From Candidatus Saccharimonadota bacterium (lineage in GTDB: Bacteria > Patescibacteriota > Saccharimonadia > Saccharimonadales > Saccharimonadaceae): a stretch of DNA of 42,326 bases. The notes under the pieces are model-generated. The model was given only the letters and a program-made list of their open reading frames with translations. It searched no databases and had not been told where the DNA came from. The position numbers and the translations under genes were made by a program. Shown here piece after piece: positions 25,316-33,899 of this stretch (its first letter is position 1; every line of letters begins with the position of its first letter). Where the stretch lies: NCBI GenBank assembly GCA_017421325.1, contig JAFOJO010000013.1, positions 1 through 42,326 of the forward strand, given 5' to 3'.

Positions 25316-25840
25316 CTAAGCATACTTTGCCGCCTCTTCGGGCGACAACGCAACGAGTCTGCCGTCGCCGTAAAGGCGAGCCTTCACCCTGTAGATGAGC
25401 TCTACCTTATAATCGGTCGCCTGAACGGCAACCCAATATTTAAGCGTCGGGTCCGACAAAGGCTTGGACTTATCCCCACCGGGATAGTAGCGGTAAGCGT
25501 CGACCACCTCGCCTGTATCAGGCTTCGGGCTTTCACCCTTAGTCAACGCGTTTACGGCTGCTTCCAGCTTATCGACGCGCTCGTTTGTCCGCACTTGAGC
25601 CTTAGCCAGCTCGCCGGCCACATCAGACCATTCCATCTGGTTTAAATTACCAGGCGTAGACGTAGCGGGCTTCTTCTGCTGAGCCTGTGCCACAGACGTC
25701 GTGGCACCCTGAGTAGTAGTTGCGCCCTGCGCCGCCGCACCATTCTGAGTGGTAGCCGCAGACACTGAAGCGCTCTGCGCTGTAGTGTTGTTATCGCCGT
25801 TTCCGTTTCTCTTACCAGACCATTTACCTTTTTTCATCAT
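25316..25840 (-). CDS. Hypothetical protein with low-complexity N-terminus
   Basis: 174 residues from MMKKGKW; the ATG at 25849 sits too close to AAAGG to be used. Residues 15-65 are Ala/Thr/Gln/Asn-rich and probably disordered. Then comes a short heptad-like helix (GELAKAQVRTNERVDKLEAA), then a folded C-terminal part (LKYWVAVQATDYKVELIY). No signal peptide. A consensus promoter (25923-25951) and a terminator make it a single-gene unit. No family recognised. Confidence 0.6.
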   Translation of the reverse strand: MMKKGKWSGKRNGNGDNNTTAQSASVSAATTQNGAAAQGATTTQGATTSVAQAQQKKPATSTPGNLNQMEWSDVAGELAKAQVRTNERVDKLEAAVNALTKGESPKPDTGEVVDAYRYYPGGDKSKPLSDPTLKYWVAVQATDYKVELIYRVKARLYGDGRLVALSPEEAAKYA

Positions 25841-25922
25841 CAAAATCATCCTTTCTAATATATGTGTACTTTAGATCAAAATAGCGTTCTCAAACAACCA
25901 AACTGTTAAATTACATGCCTTC

Positions 25923-25951
25923 ATTATAGCACACATGGTTAATTTTGTCAA
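25923..25951 (-). promoter_or_regulatory. Promoter of the 25316-25840 gene
   Basis: Minus strand: TTGACA (25951-25946), 17-nt spacer, TATAAT (25928-25923). Confidence 0.75.
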
Positions 25952-26001
25952 TACTTAAACCATAAAAATTTACAAAATGCCAAAAAAATCTTCCTCCACC
26001 C

Positions 26002-26029
26002 TTGATTTTTCCAAAATAACCGTTATAAT
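26002..26029 (+). promoter_or_regulatory. Promoter of the tRNA-His/tRNA-Gly unit
   Basis: TTGATT (26002-26007), 16-nt spacer, TATAAT (26024-26029), about 22 bp before tRNA-His. Confidence 0.65.
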
Positions 26030-26051
26030 ATATACAGCATAGCACCTTCAT

Positions 26052-26129
26052 GGTGGGATTAGCTCAGATGGTTAGAGCGTCTGATTGTGGTCCAGAAGGT
26101 CGTCGGTTCGATCCCGATATCCCACCCCA
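26052..26129 (+). tRNA. tRNA-His (GTG)
   Basis: Cloverleaf with anticodon GTG in the loop TTGTGGT. G-1 (26052) faces C73, the identity pair of tRNA-His. Acceptor GTGGGAT pairs with ATCCCAC, the T-loop is TTCGATC, and CCA is encoded. The last pair of the anticodon stem is A31-C39, a mismatch. Confidence 0.95.
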
Positions 26130-26147
26130 GGTCTATGCCGGCAAATT

Positions 26148-26222
26148 GCGAGCATAGTACAGCGGCTAGTATACAAGTTTTCCAAACTTGGGATGAGAGT
26201 TCGACCCTCTCTGCTCGCACCA
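26148..26222 (+). tRNA. tRNA-Gly (TCC)
   Basis: Acceptor GCGAGCA/TGCTCGC, anticodon arm CAAGT-TTTCCAA-ACTTG with anticodon TCC, T-arm GAGAG-TTCGACC-CTCTC, encoded CCA. Its 3' end is the attachment site of the element that follows. The tRNA stays whole because the element ends in the same 19 bp. Confidence 0.96.
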
Positions 26223-27848
26223 TTGTTCAATTTCAGCCTGATTTAGGCTGTTTTTTATCTGTTGGTGGGTAGTTCGAACCTTTTCAGCTTCCTCTTTAGT
26301 CTGGGCTATAAAATCAGCTATTGGTTTTACCCAATAATGTGGTTTTATTCTAACTGTCTTATCTATTAAAACAGCGTCCGAACCTATAGCATCAATTATT
26401 AACCGCTTAACTCCAATATCACCTAACTTATAATTTTCATTTGCTTTGAGTAAATGTGTCAGTGTCTTTTCCACTATATCATACCAATCATTAATACGTT
26501 CATTAGTCTCAACTTGCTTTTCTTGTATCTTTTCTAATTTATCCCTTATGGACTGTGCTTTAGTTTTATAATCTTCAGCAGTAATTATTCCGTCAGCAAC
26601 TAAGTCCAATAGGCCGTCTAATCTCTTCTGTAACATTTTCTGACTTTCGTGCTGTAAATCCTGTGTACTAAACTGCTCAGCCTTTTCCTTTTTCGCCAAC
26701 TCATCTAATGCCTTAAGTCCCCACTGATATAGCTCGTCAGATATGGTATATTTGCCCAACAAAGAATCTAGCTGCTCAGCCAGTTCATTCTCACTTACAC
26801 TCCTCTGCTTACACTTTATGGTTCTGTTTTTATGAGTACAATGATAATATACATAGGTTTTACCGCTTCTCTTGGTCTTTTTCTCAGCAGTAATAGCACA
26901 ACCACACTGGCCACACGTCAAGACGCCTTTTAATGGGAAATTATAGATATGAGGAAGACGTGGACCTCCCTTTTCACCTAATCGTTTCTGAATGCCATTA
27001 TATTCTTCTGGAGTAATCATTGGTTCATAAGAAGCTTTACAATAAAAATCCGAATTACCTGGGTGTTCTGGGTCTGGTATCATACCTGCATAACGCGGGT
27101 TGCCCAGCATCTTATAAAAAATTGTGTTAGTTATAGGTTTCCCGCCAGTTCTTGCGTGCTTAGGCGTAAGAAAACAGCAATCTTCATTAAGCCACTGCAC
27201 TATCTCCGTAACAGAGTAATTGCCAGAAAGATATTTCAACATAGCCTCACGAATAACATCAAATCTTAATGGGTCTGGCTCAGCGTGGGTATTTCTACCA
27301 TTGCCAGTGTCGGAAACAGAAATATATCCCATTGGGACTGGGCCAGTGAGTTGGCCACGTTCACGTTTTTTCGCATTACCACGTTTCACATCTTTACTAA
27401 GTTTTGCCGAAAAATATTGCGCCTGAGACATTATCATCTGAAGCATCATAATCCCCTCTGGAGTCTTCTCGAAGGTGAAGTTACAGAATTTCAAGTCACT
27501 AATAACGCCATTTTGAATGTCCCAGATAATACGAGAGGCATCGGGCATATTCCGACTCAACCTGTCTGGATGCCAGGCGATAATGCCATTGTACTTGCCA
27601 CTCTCCAGCATTTCTATCATTTTATTGAACACAGGTCTGCCAGGCTTAGCAGCGGACATACTTTCACCAATTTCCCCGAACTCGTCCTTTAAAAAAGTTA
27701 TATTAAGGTCTGGGAATTGGCGTTTAATTTCTTCTAGTTGTGCCTCTTTAGATAAAACTTGTCTGTCTTTCTCTTCCGTAGACTTTCTAACATAGGCCAA
27801 ATATTTTAGCTTATTAGTTTTATCATTAGGATATTCGTTGGTATTCAT
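26166..27848 (-). CDS. Large serine recombinase (integrase)
   Basis: 560 residues. The resolvase catalytic domain starts LAYVRKSTEEKD (nucleophile Ser about residue 23), with HPDRLSRN near 93-100. It is followed by a recombinase domain (FYKMLGNPRYAGMI), a zinc ribbon with cysteines near 312, 315, 337 and 346, and a coiled-coil stretch (about 430-470). It should catalyse integration and excision at the flanking att sites. AAAGGAG lies upstream of the ATG. The last 12 codons lie in the antisense of the chromosomal tRNA-Gly, so the C-terminus depends on the integration state. Confidence 0.93.
   Translation of the reverse strand: MNTNEYPNDKTNKLKYLAYVRKSTEEKDRQVLSKEAQLEEIKRQFPDLNITFLKDEFGEIGESMSAAKPGRPVFNKMIEMLESGKYNGIIAWHPDRLSRNMPDASRIIWDIQNGVISDLKFCNFTFEKTPEGIMMLQMIMSQAQYFSAKLSKDVKRGNAKKRERGQLTGPVPMGYISVSDTGNGRNTHAEPDPLRFDVIREAMLKYLSGNYSVTEIVQWLNEDCCFLTPKHARTGGKPITNTIFYKMLGNPRYAGMIPDPEHPGNSDFYCKASYEPMITPEEYNGIQKRLGEKGGPRLPHIYNFPLKGVLTCGQCGCAITAEKKTKRSGKTYVYYHCTHKNRTIKCKQRSVSENELAEQLDSLLGKYTISDELYQWGLKALDELAKKEKAEQFSTQDLQHESQKMLQKRLDGLLDLVADGIITAEDYKTKAQSIRDKLEKIQEKQVETNERINDWYDIVEKTLTHLLKANENYKLGDIGVKRLIIDAIGSDAVLIDKTVRIKPHYWVKPIADFIAQTKEEAEKVRTTHQQIKNSLNQAEIEQWCEQRGSNSHPKFGKLVY
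26205..26223 (+). repeat. Attachment site, left copy
   Basis: CCCTCTCTGCTCGCACCAT, the 3' end of tRNA-Gly plus one base. Repeated exactly at 39061-39079. Confidence 0.85.
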
Positions 27849-27916
27849 TTCTTCTCCTTTATTATATTATATTTACACCCCTGGGGCAAGCTTACTGCCA
27901 GTATTTACACATTGCA

Positions 27917-30094
27917 TCAATCAATATCAATCAACGGGATAATAAGCTTCGTTTTTTTATCACTCTCATTAACTACTTCTTTAATGGCTTTCGCTAATTT
28001 TAAGGTTGGTATGATTTCTTTCCGTAATTTGTAATCGTCTAATGCTTCTCTATGGATTGAAAAATATTTCTCACATATTTCCATCCTAGTTATACCAGTA
28101 CCATTATTCTTATCTTTATAAGCAGCCAAAACATAATTACGATAAAAATCGTATATATAGAGCGGCAAGCCAGTTTCAGCAGATTTAGATACGCTACTCC
28201 ATAATTCAACAGCTATATCTATATCCTCTTCTTTTACTATAATATTTCCATAGTCATCCATTCTCCTAGCCGCATTAAGCATAGCTGCAGCCTTCACGAG
28301 CGAATTAAAATGAGCTATATCTCGTTGTTCCCCCGCTTGGTTTTTATTAGATATTTGGTTAAATGCCGTCAATGTTAAATCTGGGTTTGGTATAATTACC
28401 GATTCAATTTTCAGGCTTTTAATATATCTGACCCTCTCCATCAAGTTCTGCCGACCTTTATTTTTCACTAATTTTTCTTCGTACTCTTTCGGGTTAGCAA
28501 CTCTTCTATTTACCATTTCCTTTACTGCTTTGACTTTTTCTTTAGTGACCTCTGGACTAAGCACAATTGCCCTAGTAGATTCCTGCTCATCCATTTTTGA
28601 ATTAGCGGAACATATTATGAAAGTTGCAAACCCTCTGATTATAGACTCTTTACAGGAAAATTCACTTTTTTTACCTCTGTCAGTTGTTAAATATAATGTT
28701 TCCTTTTTGTCGTGCGACATCAGTGGTCTTAGAGTTTCCATTAGTGCGGTATTTTGAACATCCTGGAGAAGCAGCAGTTTTCTCTCTAAATCCACATAGG
28801 TTTTACCATTTTCTGGGTCAATAATTGGTTTTCTATGCTTAAAAGCTGTGGGCGAGGCCTGTGCTATCATCTCTATGTCTTCTTCTGGAAAATATTTAGC
28901 CACTTCTTGCATTATGTGTGTCTTCCCGCTTGCACTAGGGCCAATTAAGTAAATATTCATCTGGTCGTTTTCTGTGTATGTTGTTAGCATCGCCAAAAAA
29001 ACAATACATTTTGCAAACCTATCCGATACGATTGTTGAGCTTAAAATATTATCAAGTTCCTCCAAACCCATTTCCTTAAATTCTGTAGGGTCAAATGGTT
29101 CTGGCCCACCTACATATTCCGAGCACTCTTCTAATAGAAAATCCGCATCATAACCTTTCTTGAAAAAATCCGTCATATCCTTAATACCTTGAGGATAGGT
29201 GATTTTATTAATAGTCACATCTGGCCTCTCCTGGGAAAATAATTCTATAATTTTCTGCGTACCTTTTTCGCCTTGCAAATCATTATCCAAACTTATATAA
29301 ACTTTTCTTACTTTGGCAAAGTATTTTAGCCAATCCTGTTTGAAGGTTCCAGCGCCAGCAGTACTAGAAACTGGAAAAGGCAGACTATTCTGGCGTGCTA
29401 TTAATCTATCAAACTCACCCTCCGTTATTAGGACTTCCTCAGATTTACTATCCAATAATTCTTGTCCTCCATACAAATCAGATTCGTTGCCACCTGGATA
29501 GTTTTTATACTTTGGACCGCTATCTTCTTCTCCTGGCCAACAACGCAGCTTCAGGAAGCTAACTTCGTTTGCGCTTTTCATAATTGGAATAGAAAGCCAT
29601 TTTCTTCCACCACTTTCAAGTTCGCCTATTTTGGCATACTTAATACTACCAATCATTAGCCCCCTATTTTTTAAGTATTCCTCAGCTTCTGCCGACAATT
29701 GCAAATGTAATTTTTCCGAGAATTTATTGATATCAGTATTTTTCTCCATTTTGCATATTCCTTCCTTATTCTTTGGTTTAGATTGATTGGGCAAAGTGCC
29801 CACCCTATTGTTGGCAGTCGTATTATCTGACCAACCTAAGCGTTCCCAATCATCGAAATGTTGGGCTAAAGTTACTTTATTGCCTTTAGCTCCACATTTT
29901 TGGCAATAGTAAACACCATCTCGCAAATTAATATACAAGTGTGCCTCATCCCCACGGCTATCTTCATCACAACCCCCAAATAGACAATGCACCTTCAGTT
30001 CGCCGTTAACCTCACCCACAATTTGCACACCTTTCGAAATCAGATATTGCTTAATATCCATACTTTCAATATTGTTTCTATTAAACTTTTCCAT
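27917..30094 (-). CDS. DNA primase-helicase of the element
   Basis: 725 residues. The N-terminal zinc finger is of the CHC2 kind (H36, C37, C42, then YYCQKCGAKGN with C64 and C67). The Toprim part has VLITEGEFD (about 221-229) and SLDNDLQG (about 268-275). A P-loop ATPase follows with GPSASGKTH (385-393), a Walker B-like LLLLQDVQN, and a C-terminal helical region. It likely primes and unwinds DNA for element replication. GGAGGT precedes the ATG. The upstream 60-residue gene overlaps its start by 14 nt. Confidence 0.88.
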   Translation of the reverse strand: MEKFNRNNIESMDIKQYLISKGVQIVGEVNGELKVHCLFGGCDEDSRGDEAHLYINLRDGVYYCQKCGAKGNKVTLAQHFDDWERLGWSDNTTANNRVGTLPNQSKPKNKEGICKMEKNTDINKFSEKLHLQLSAEAEEYLKNRGLMIGSIKYAKIGELESGGRKWLSIPIMKSANEVSFLKLRCWPGEEDSGPKYKNYPGGNESDLYGGQELLDSKSEEVLITEGEFDRLIARQNSLPFPVSSTAGAGTFKQDWLKYFAKVRKVYISLDNDLQGEKGTQKIIELFSQERPDVTINKITYPQGIKDMTDFFKKGYDADFLLEECSEYVGGPEPFDPTEFKEMGLEELDNILSSTIVSDRFAKCIVFLAMLTTYTENDQMNIYLIGPSASGKTHIMQEVAKYFPEEDIEMIAQASPTAFKHRKPIIDPENGKTYVDLERKLLLLQDVQNTALMETLRPLMSHDKKETLYLTTDRGKKSEFSCKESIIRGFATFIICSANSKMDEQESTRAIVLSPEVTKEKVKAVKEMVNRRVANPKEYEEKLVKNKGRQNLMERVRYIKSLKIESVIIPNPDLTLTAFNQISNKNQAGEQRDIAHFNSLVKAAAMLNAARRMDDYGNIIVKEEDIDIAVELWSSVSKSAETGLPLYIYDFYRNYVLAAYKDKNNGTGITRMEICEKYFSIHREALDDYKLRKEIIPTLKLAKAIKEVVNESDKKTKLIIPLIDID

Positions 30095-30263
30095 ATAATA
30101 CCTCCTTCATAAACACGAACTTAGCTATACTTAAACCAATTTCTTGCAAATCACTTGGTAAATATTTATCTCTATATTTTTCGTTCAAAATTCCTTCCAA
30201 CTCTAAAAGCAAATCGGTGCTAAATAGGGTTCTGCCGGAGTGTAAATTGTCATCTTGGGGCAT
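30081..30263 (-). CDS. Small element protein, 60 residues
   Basis: A good ribosome-binding site (AAGGAAGG) lies 9 nt before the ATG, and the gene overlaps the primase start by 14 nt, so translation is probably coupled. Acidic and helical (LLLELEGILNEKYRDKYLPS). It may regulate or assist replication. No family recognised. Confidence 0.55.
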   Translation of the reverse strand: MPQDDNLHSGRTLFSTDLLLELEGILNEKYRDKYLPSDLQEIGLSIAKFVFMKEVLYGKV

Positions 30264-30418
30264 AATTAACTTTCCTTCCTTGGCAATTATTGAGAAATTT
30301 TACCGGTAAAATATTTACTCATTTTTATTATTACGATAGAATTGAATAACCTTTAATAATCTTTTGCCTTAGAATTAAAATGCTAAACAATCCTGCCTTG
30401 AGCTTAAGACAAATAAAA

Positions 30419-30447
30419 AACACAGTCTCTAGTTGAGAATCTGTGTT
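30419..30447 (-). terminator. Terminator downstream of the 30469 gene
   Basis: AACACAG (30419-30425) pairs with CTGTGTT (30441-30447), inner TCTC/GAGA. On the minus strand it is followed by TTTTTATTT. It separates the 30469-31414 pair from the replication genes. Confidence 0.75.
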
Positions 30448-30468
30448 ATTTCCCGTTATTACAATTAT

Positions 30469-30996
30469 CTAATATCCATTAGTGTCAAAAGAATAGCCTT
30501 TACCGTACCCATTCTTCCTCAAAAATTTTTTTATTACCCCCACTCTCACTAACAAACTAAGTCCCTTATTAATCTCTCCCACTGCAGTATAAAACTCGTT
30601 TTCACTCGCAGCAGATGCTCCATCATCTCTCATCATTTGCACCGCATCTTGCGTAGAAATGGCATTATTGCCTGAATTGTAATTTTTCATAAATCTTATA
30701 GCTAGCTTTGTTGCTCTTGGAACCATTTTCCCATTCCACTCCCTATAAAAAATTCTATTATCTGTAAAACAAAATTCACTACCTACCACTCTCGTAGTGT
30801 TGAGCCGTACTTTAATTTCCTCTATAAAATTAGTTTCAAGTCTCTTGTCTAGCTCACCGAAAGTAACCTCCCTCCCATCTTCAAACCTCACTATAAAACT
30901 CTCCAAACTCTCCAAATTGTCCGCATTGACAGCGGCAGAACTTACTTCACGTTCATTATTCTTACGAAGTTCAGACATTCCCAAAAACCATCCCAT
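30469..30996 (-). CDS. Hypothetical element protein, possible winged-helix end
   Basis: 175 residues, or 169 if translation starts at the second Met (30978), whose ATG overlaps the stop of the upstream gene (ATGTCTGA). The overlap suggests coupling and makes 30978 the more likely start. The C-terminal 60 residues (EINKGLSLLVRVGVIKKF then YGKGYSFD) look like a small helix-wing DNA-binding fold, but this is only an impression. No family recognised. Confidence 0.5.
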   Translation of the reverse strand: MGWFLGMSELRKNNEREVSSAAVNADNLESLESFIVRFEDGREVTFGELDKRLETNFIEEIKVRLNTTRVVGSEFCFTDNRIFYREWNGKMVPRATKLAIRFMKNYNSGNNAISTQDAVQMMRDDGASAASENEFYTAVGEINKGLSLLVRVGVIKKFLRKNGYGKGYSFDTNGY

Positions 30997-31414
30997 AGCC
31001 GTCGCTACTCATAATAGTTTTCCCAAGCACATCTTTTTCAACAATAATCGGGAATTGTTTTGTTATCTCGGATTCATCATTAAATATGACTGGTAAAACA
31101 TCGTATATATAACCAGAAATATCATTAATCGAACTCTTATTTTCTCTAGCTCCCATAGATATTCCTGCACGCTTCGCTATATACTTTTCTAATTCTAACT
31201 CCGAGCTAAAACCACATCCTCTTACGAACTTTATTTCTATCGCTACCCTATCCGAACCTAAAACATAAATATAAAAAGCAGTTTTACCTAATTTAACCGA
31301 TAATTCCCTAATTTCTTCACGACTAAGCTTATCTACAAAAAAAGTTCCAACTCCGCCATTTGACACAATCTTATCAACAACCATTTTATAGTGATTGTCT
31401 CGATTCCTTACCAT
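30971..31414 (-). CDS. Hypothetical element protein, 147 residues
   Basis: Soluble alpha/beta protein (TAFYIYVLGSDRVAIEIKFVRG). It is translationally coupled to the 30469-30996 gene and forms a two-gene unit with it, ended by the terminator at 30419-30447. No recognised family. The 92-bp gap to the next gene upstream holds a short direct repeat (CACTCCAAACTCACTCCA). Confidence 0.5.
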   Translation of the reverse strand: MVRNRDNHYKMVVDKIVSNGGVGTFFVDKLSREEIRELSVKLGKTAFYIYVLGSDRVAIEIKFVRGCGFSSELELEKYIAKRAGISMGARENKSSINDISGYIYDVLPVIFNDESEITKQFPIIVEKDVLGKTIMSSDGYGMVFGNV

Positions 31415-31506
31415 ATGGAAGTAATTATAATCCTTAATCAGCTTAAACGCAATACTGCATAAGGCTATAGTTAAAGCACATTCTCACTCCAAACTCACTC
31501 CAGATT

Positions 31507-31866
31507 TTAGCTCTCTTCTTCTGGTCTTGGGGGAGTCGGAACCACTTCAAAAATTATATTAGAATGTTCAAAAAATCCATTCTCTGCTGGCTGTTTATCT
31601 GCGTAAGCTGATACCCAGTTAGCTGCTTGAACATTTCCATTGATTGCCTTAGCTATCATAGACTTAGCTAGGGCTTTCATATAGGTAGTAGGGGAATTAC
31701 CCAAGTATTTCTTCGCCCCTTCCTCTACTAGGATATTTGGGTCCATTTCTTCGCTCAGAAGCTCTATAACGATAGTAGAAAGGTTTTTACTGCCCTTAGT
31801 GCGTCCATTCTGCCTACGTGGGTCATCAGCACCTGTAAAAGGCTTTAAATTGCTTATGTTTGGCAT
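31507..31866 (-). CDS. DUF5681-like phage-type protein
   Basis: 119 residues from MPNISNLK; a TTG 12 nt earlier is the alternative start. The motif NGRTKGSKNLST followed by a helical body (TYMKALAKSMIAKAINGN) resembles the DUF5681 group found in phages and elements, often near terminase genes. No large terminase is present here, so packaging by this element alone is unlikely. A TATAAT box lies about 20 nt upstream, divergent from the hydrolase gene. Confidence 0.55.
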   Translation of the reverse strand: MPNISNLKPFTGADDPRRQNGRTKGSKNLSTIVIELLSEEMDPNILVEEGAKKYLGNSPTTYMKALAKSMIAKAINGNVQAANWVSAYADKQPAENGFFEHSNIIFEVVPTPPRPEEES

Positions 31867-32002
31867 TTTTATTTCCAATTATCTAATGTAATTATAGCAA
31901 ATTGGCTAATCTAACATAGGAGATACCGTAGCCTATAATATTACAAACACGGATATGTTAAATCAGGCTTTTTATCTGATATAATATGAAAAAGGAGTCA
32001 AA

Positions 32003-32557
32003 ATGAAAGAAAACTATTTCCTAATCCACGGTAGCTTTGGTAGCCCGTTTGGGAACTGGCTACCCTGGCTCAGAAAAGAGTTAGAGGGCCGTAATGGGAA
32101 GGTCTACACCCCAGATTTTCCAACTGGTGTAGGGTTCCAAAATTACGAAAATTGGTCCAGCCTACTAAAGGTTTACTTAGATGCAGGGCTAATTACGGAG
32201 AACACCACTATCTTCGCCCATTCTATTGCCCCAGTTTTTATTTCGAAGTTTCTAGTGGAAAATAAGGTGCCAGTCAAGAAATTGGTTTTCGTCTGCGGCT
32301 TCAATAACTACTTGGGCATAGACAAAGATTATGACTCCGTAAACCGTGGAATGTATCTTGAAAACCTTACTAATGTAAAAGATTATTGTAAAGAAATTAT
32401 TTGCCTCTATTCCGACAATGACCCATATGTACCGTATGAGGTAGAAAAGGACTTTGCTGATACCATTGCTACTAGTCAGGAAGTTATTGAAGGCGGTGGC
32501 CACCTCAATTCCGAATCGGGCTATCGTGAGTTTCCTAAACTTTTGGAGTATATCTAG
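32003..32557 (+). CDS. RBBP9/YdeN-like serine hydrolase
   Basis: 184 residues. The alpha/beta-hydrolase signs are YFLIHGSFGSP (oxyanion strand), FAHSIAP (nucleophile Ser in the elbow), SDNDPYVP (acid) and GGGHLNSESG (His). This matches the RBBP9/YdeN family of small serine hydrolases. The substrate is unknown. AAAGGAG lies 7 nt upstream and TATAAT at 31980-31985. One nucleotide separates it from the S51 peptidase gene; the two form an operon with the C39-like gene. Confidence 0.8.
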   Translation: MKENYFLIHGSFGSPFGNWLPWLRKELEGRNGKVYTPDFPTGVGFQNYENWSSLLKVYLDAGLITENTTIFAHSIAPVFISKFLVENKVPVKKLVFVCGFNNYLGIDKDYDSVNRGMYLENLTNVKDYCKEIICLYSDNDPYVPYEVEKDFADTIATSQEVIEGGGHLNSESGYREFPKLLEYI

Positions 32558-32558
32558 T

Positions 32559-33215
32559 ATGAAAATTATTCTAGGGTCGTGCGGCCTTTCTACCGAGCCA
32601 ATCATTAAAGCCTGTGAAGAATTGGTGGGCAAGAAACGCCAAGATATTAACATAATTATAATCAACGAGGCCATTAAGGGAGAGTCTGGCGACCACCGTT
32701 GGTTTGCAGACGAACTGAGGCACCTAGCGGAAACAATAGGTGGCAACCTTGAGTTTATAGATATCCAGGCCCACCCATTAGATTATGTGGAAAGGCGTAT
32801 TAGAGAAGCAGACCTAGTTTACTGTTTCGGCGGCAATACGGACTACCTAGCTAATACCTTTATCAGAACTGGTTTTGAAAAGATATTATCCAAAATTCTA
32901 GAGGAGAAAGTATGGGTGGGTAGTTCGGCTGGGTCCTGCGTATTATGCCACAAAGGTCCAGCACCAATACAGAGGACGATTTATAAGGAAGAGTATGGTG
33001 TGGACCACTATATGGGTATTATCCCAATTGTTTTCTTACCCCATTTGCACGGCTACTTCAAGTTTGGCGAAGAAGAGATAAAGCAAATTTCCAGTTCAAC
33101 TGACTTACCAGTCTATGCCTTATCGGATAATGCTGCAATCATCATAAACGGAGATAATCCCCTGGAAGTAGTAGGGGAAGATTATGTTGTAGCTAAGGGA
33201 GGAGAAATAGAATAA
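32559..33215 (+). CDS. Peptidase E-like S51 family protein (first copy)
   Basis: 218 residues from MKIILGSCG. The conserved block LVYCFGGNTDYLANTF and the nucleophile motif WVGSSAGSCV identify the S51 family, whose peptidase E members cleave Asp-X dipeptides. The ATG at 32559 lies 1 nt after the hydrolase stop; the longer frame from 32454 overlaps the hydrolase and is rejected. It is a distant paralogue of 36479-37126 in the same element. Confidence 0.85.
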   Translation: MKIILGSCGLSTEPIIKACEELVGKKRQDINIIIINEAIKGESGDHRWFADELRHLAETIGGNLEFIDIQAHPLDYVERRIREADLVYCFGGNTDYLANTFIRTGFEKILSKILEEKVWVGSSAGSCVLCHKGPAPIQRTIYKEEYGVDHYMGIIPIVFLPHLHGYFKFGEEEIKQISSSTDLPVYALSDNAAIIINGDNPLEVVGEDYVVAKGGEIE

Positions 33216-33217
33216 TA

Positions 33218-33793
33218 ATGAAAGTACCATTAAGATACCAGAATACGGAATACGACTGCGGAACAACATCATTTGTTAACGCTTTGGCATATTTGTACGA
33301 CAGAGAGGATATTCCTGTAGAATTATTAAAACAAATATACAGACTTACTTTAGATATAAAAGGCCCAGAAGGAGTATCTGGCGAAGGCGGTACATCAAGA
33401 AAACACGCAGAACTACTGGCCGATTATTTTGTTGAATATGCCAATAAAAATAACAATTTTGATATAAAATGCAAAATACTCCGTGGTGAAAATGTAAATA
33501 TCAAAAATATGAGAGAGTCGCTAGAAAAACAAGGTGTCGTCATAGCCAGTTGCTGGCAGGAATCTGAACATTATGTTCTGATTACAAAAATTGATGACTA
33601 TTTCGCATATATTTTTGACCCATATTATCTTGATAAAGATTATTATGTTAACGATGAAGACGTAACAATAGTTACTCACGAAGATTTTACCCATAATAGA
33701 TTAGTCAAAATAGAACGATTGTTCGACAAATCTCGCAAAGATTTTTCATTGCTAGAAGGACCCAATCGCTCAGTTATCCTGCTAAGCAGATAA
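33218..33793 (+). CDS. C39-like cysteine peptidase-fold protein
   Basis: 191 residues. YDCGTTSFVNAL near residues 12-23 supplies the Cys, SEHYVLITKI the His, and YIFDPYY the Asp, in the order of the C39 (bacteriocin-processing) papain-like fold. There is no transporter domain and no signal peptide, so it probably acts in the cytoplasm. AAGGGAGGAG lies upstream of the ATG. Last gene of the 32003-33793 operon. Confidence 0.7.
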   Translation: MKVPLRYQNTEYDCGTTSFVNALAYLYDREDIPVELLKQIYRLTLDIKGPEGVSGEGGTSRKHAELLADYFVEYANKNNNFDIKCKILRGENVNIKNMRESLEKQGVVIASCWQESEHYVLITKIDDYFAYIFDPYYLDKDYYVNDEDVTIVTHEDFTHNRLVKIERLFDKSRKDFSLLEGPNRSVILLSR

Positions 33794-33899
33794 GCCAATT
33801 GGTGCAACTTAATTTTAAACTCCCTAGATTTTGACAATAGTATAAACGTATTCTATGAGATATAAAAAGAAAAGCAAAAAAAGATAGTATAATTAATCT

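Noticed and set aside
32454-32558. 35-residue N-terminal extension of the S51 peptidase
   Set aside because: It overlaps the hydrolase gene in another frame; the internal ATG at 32559 fits the family start.
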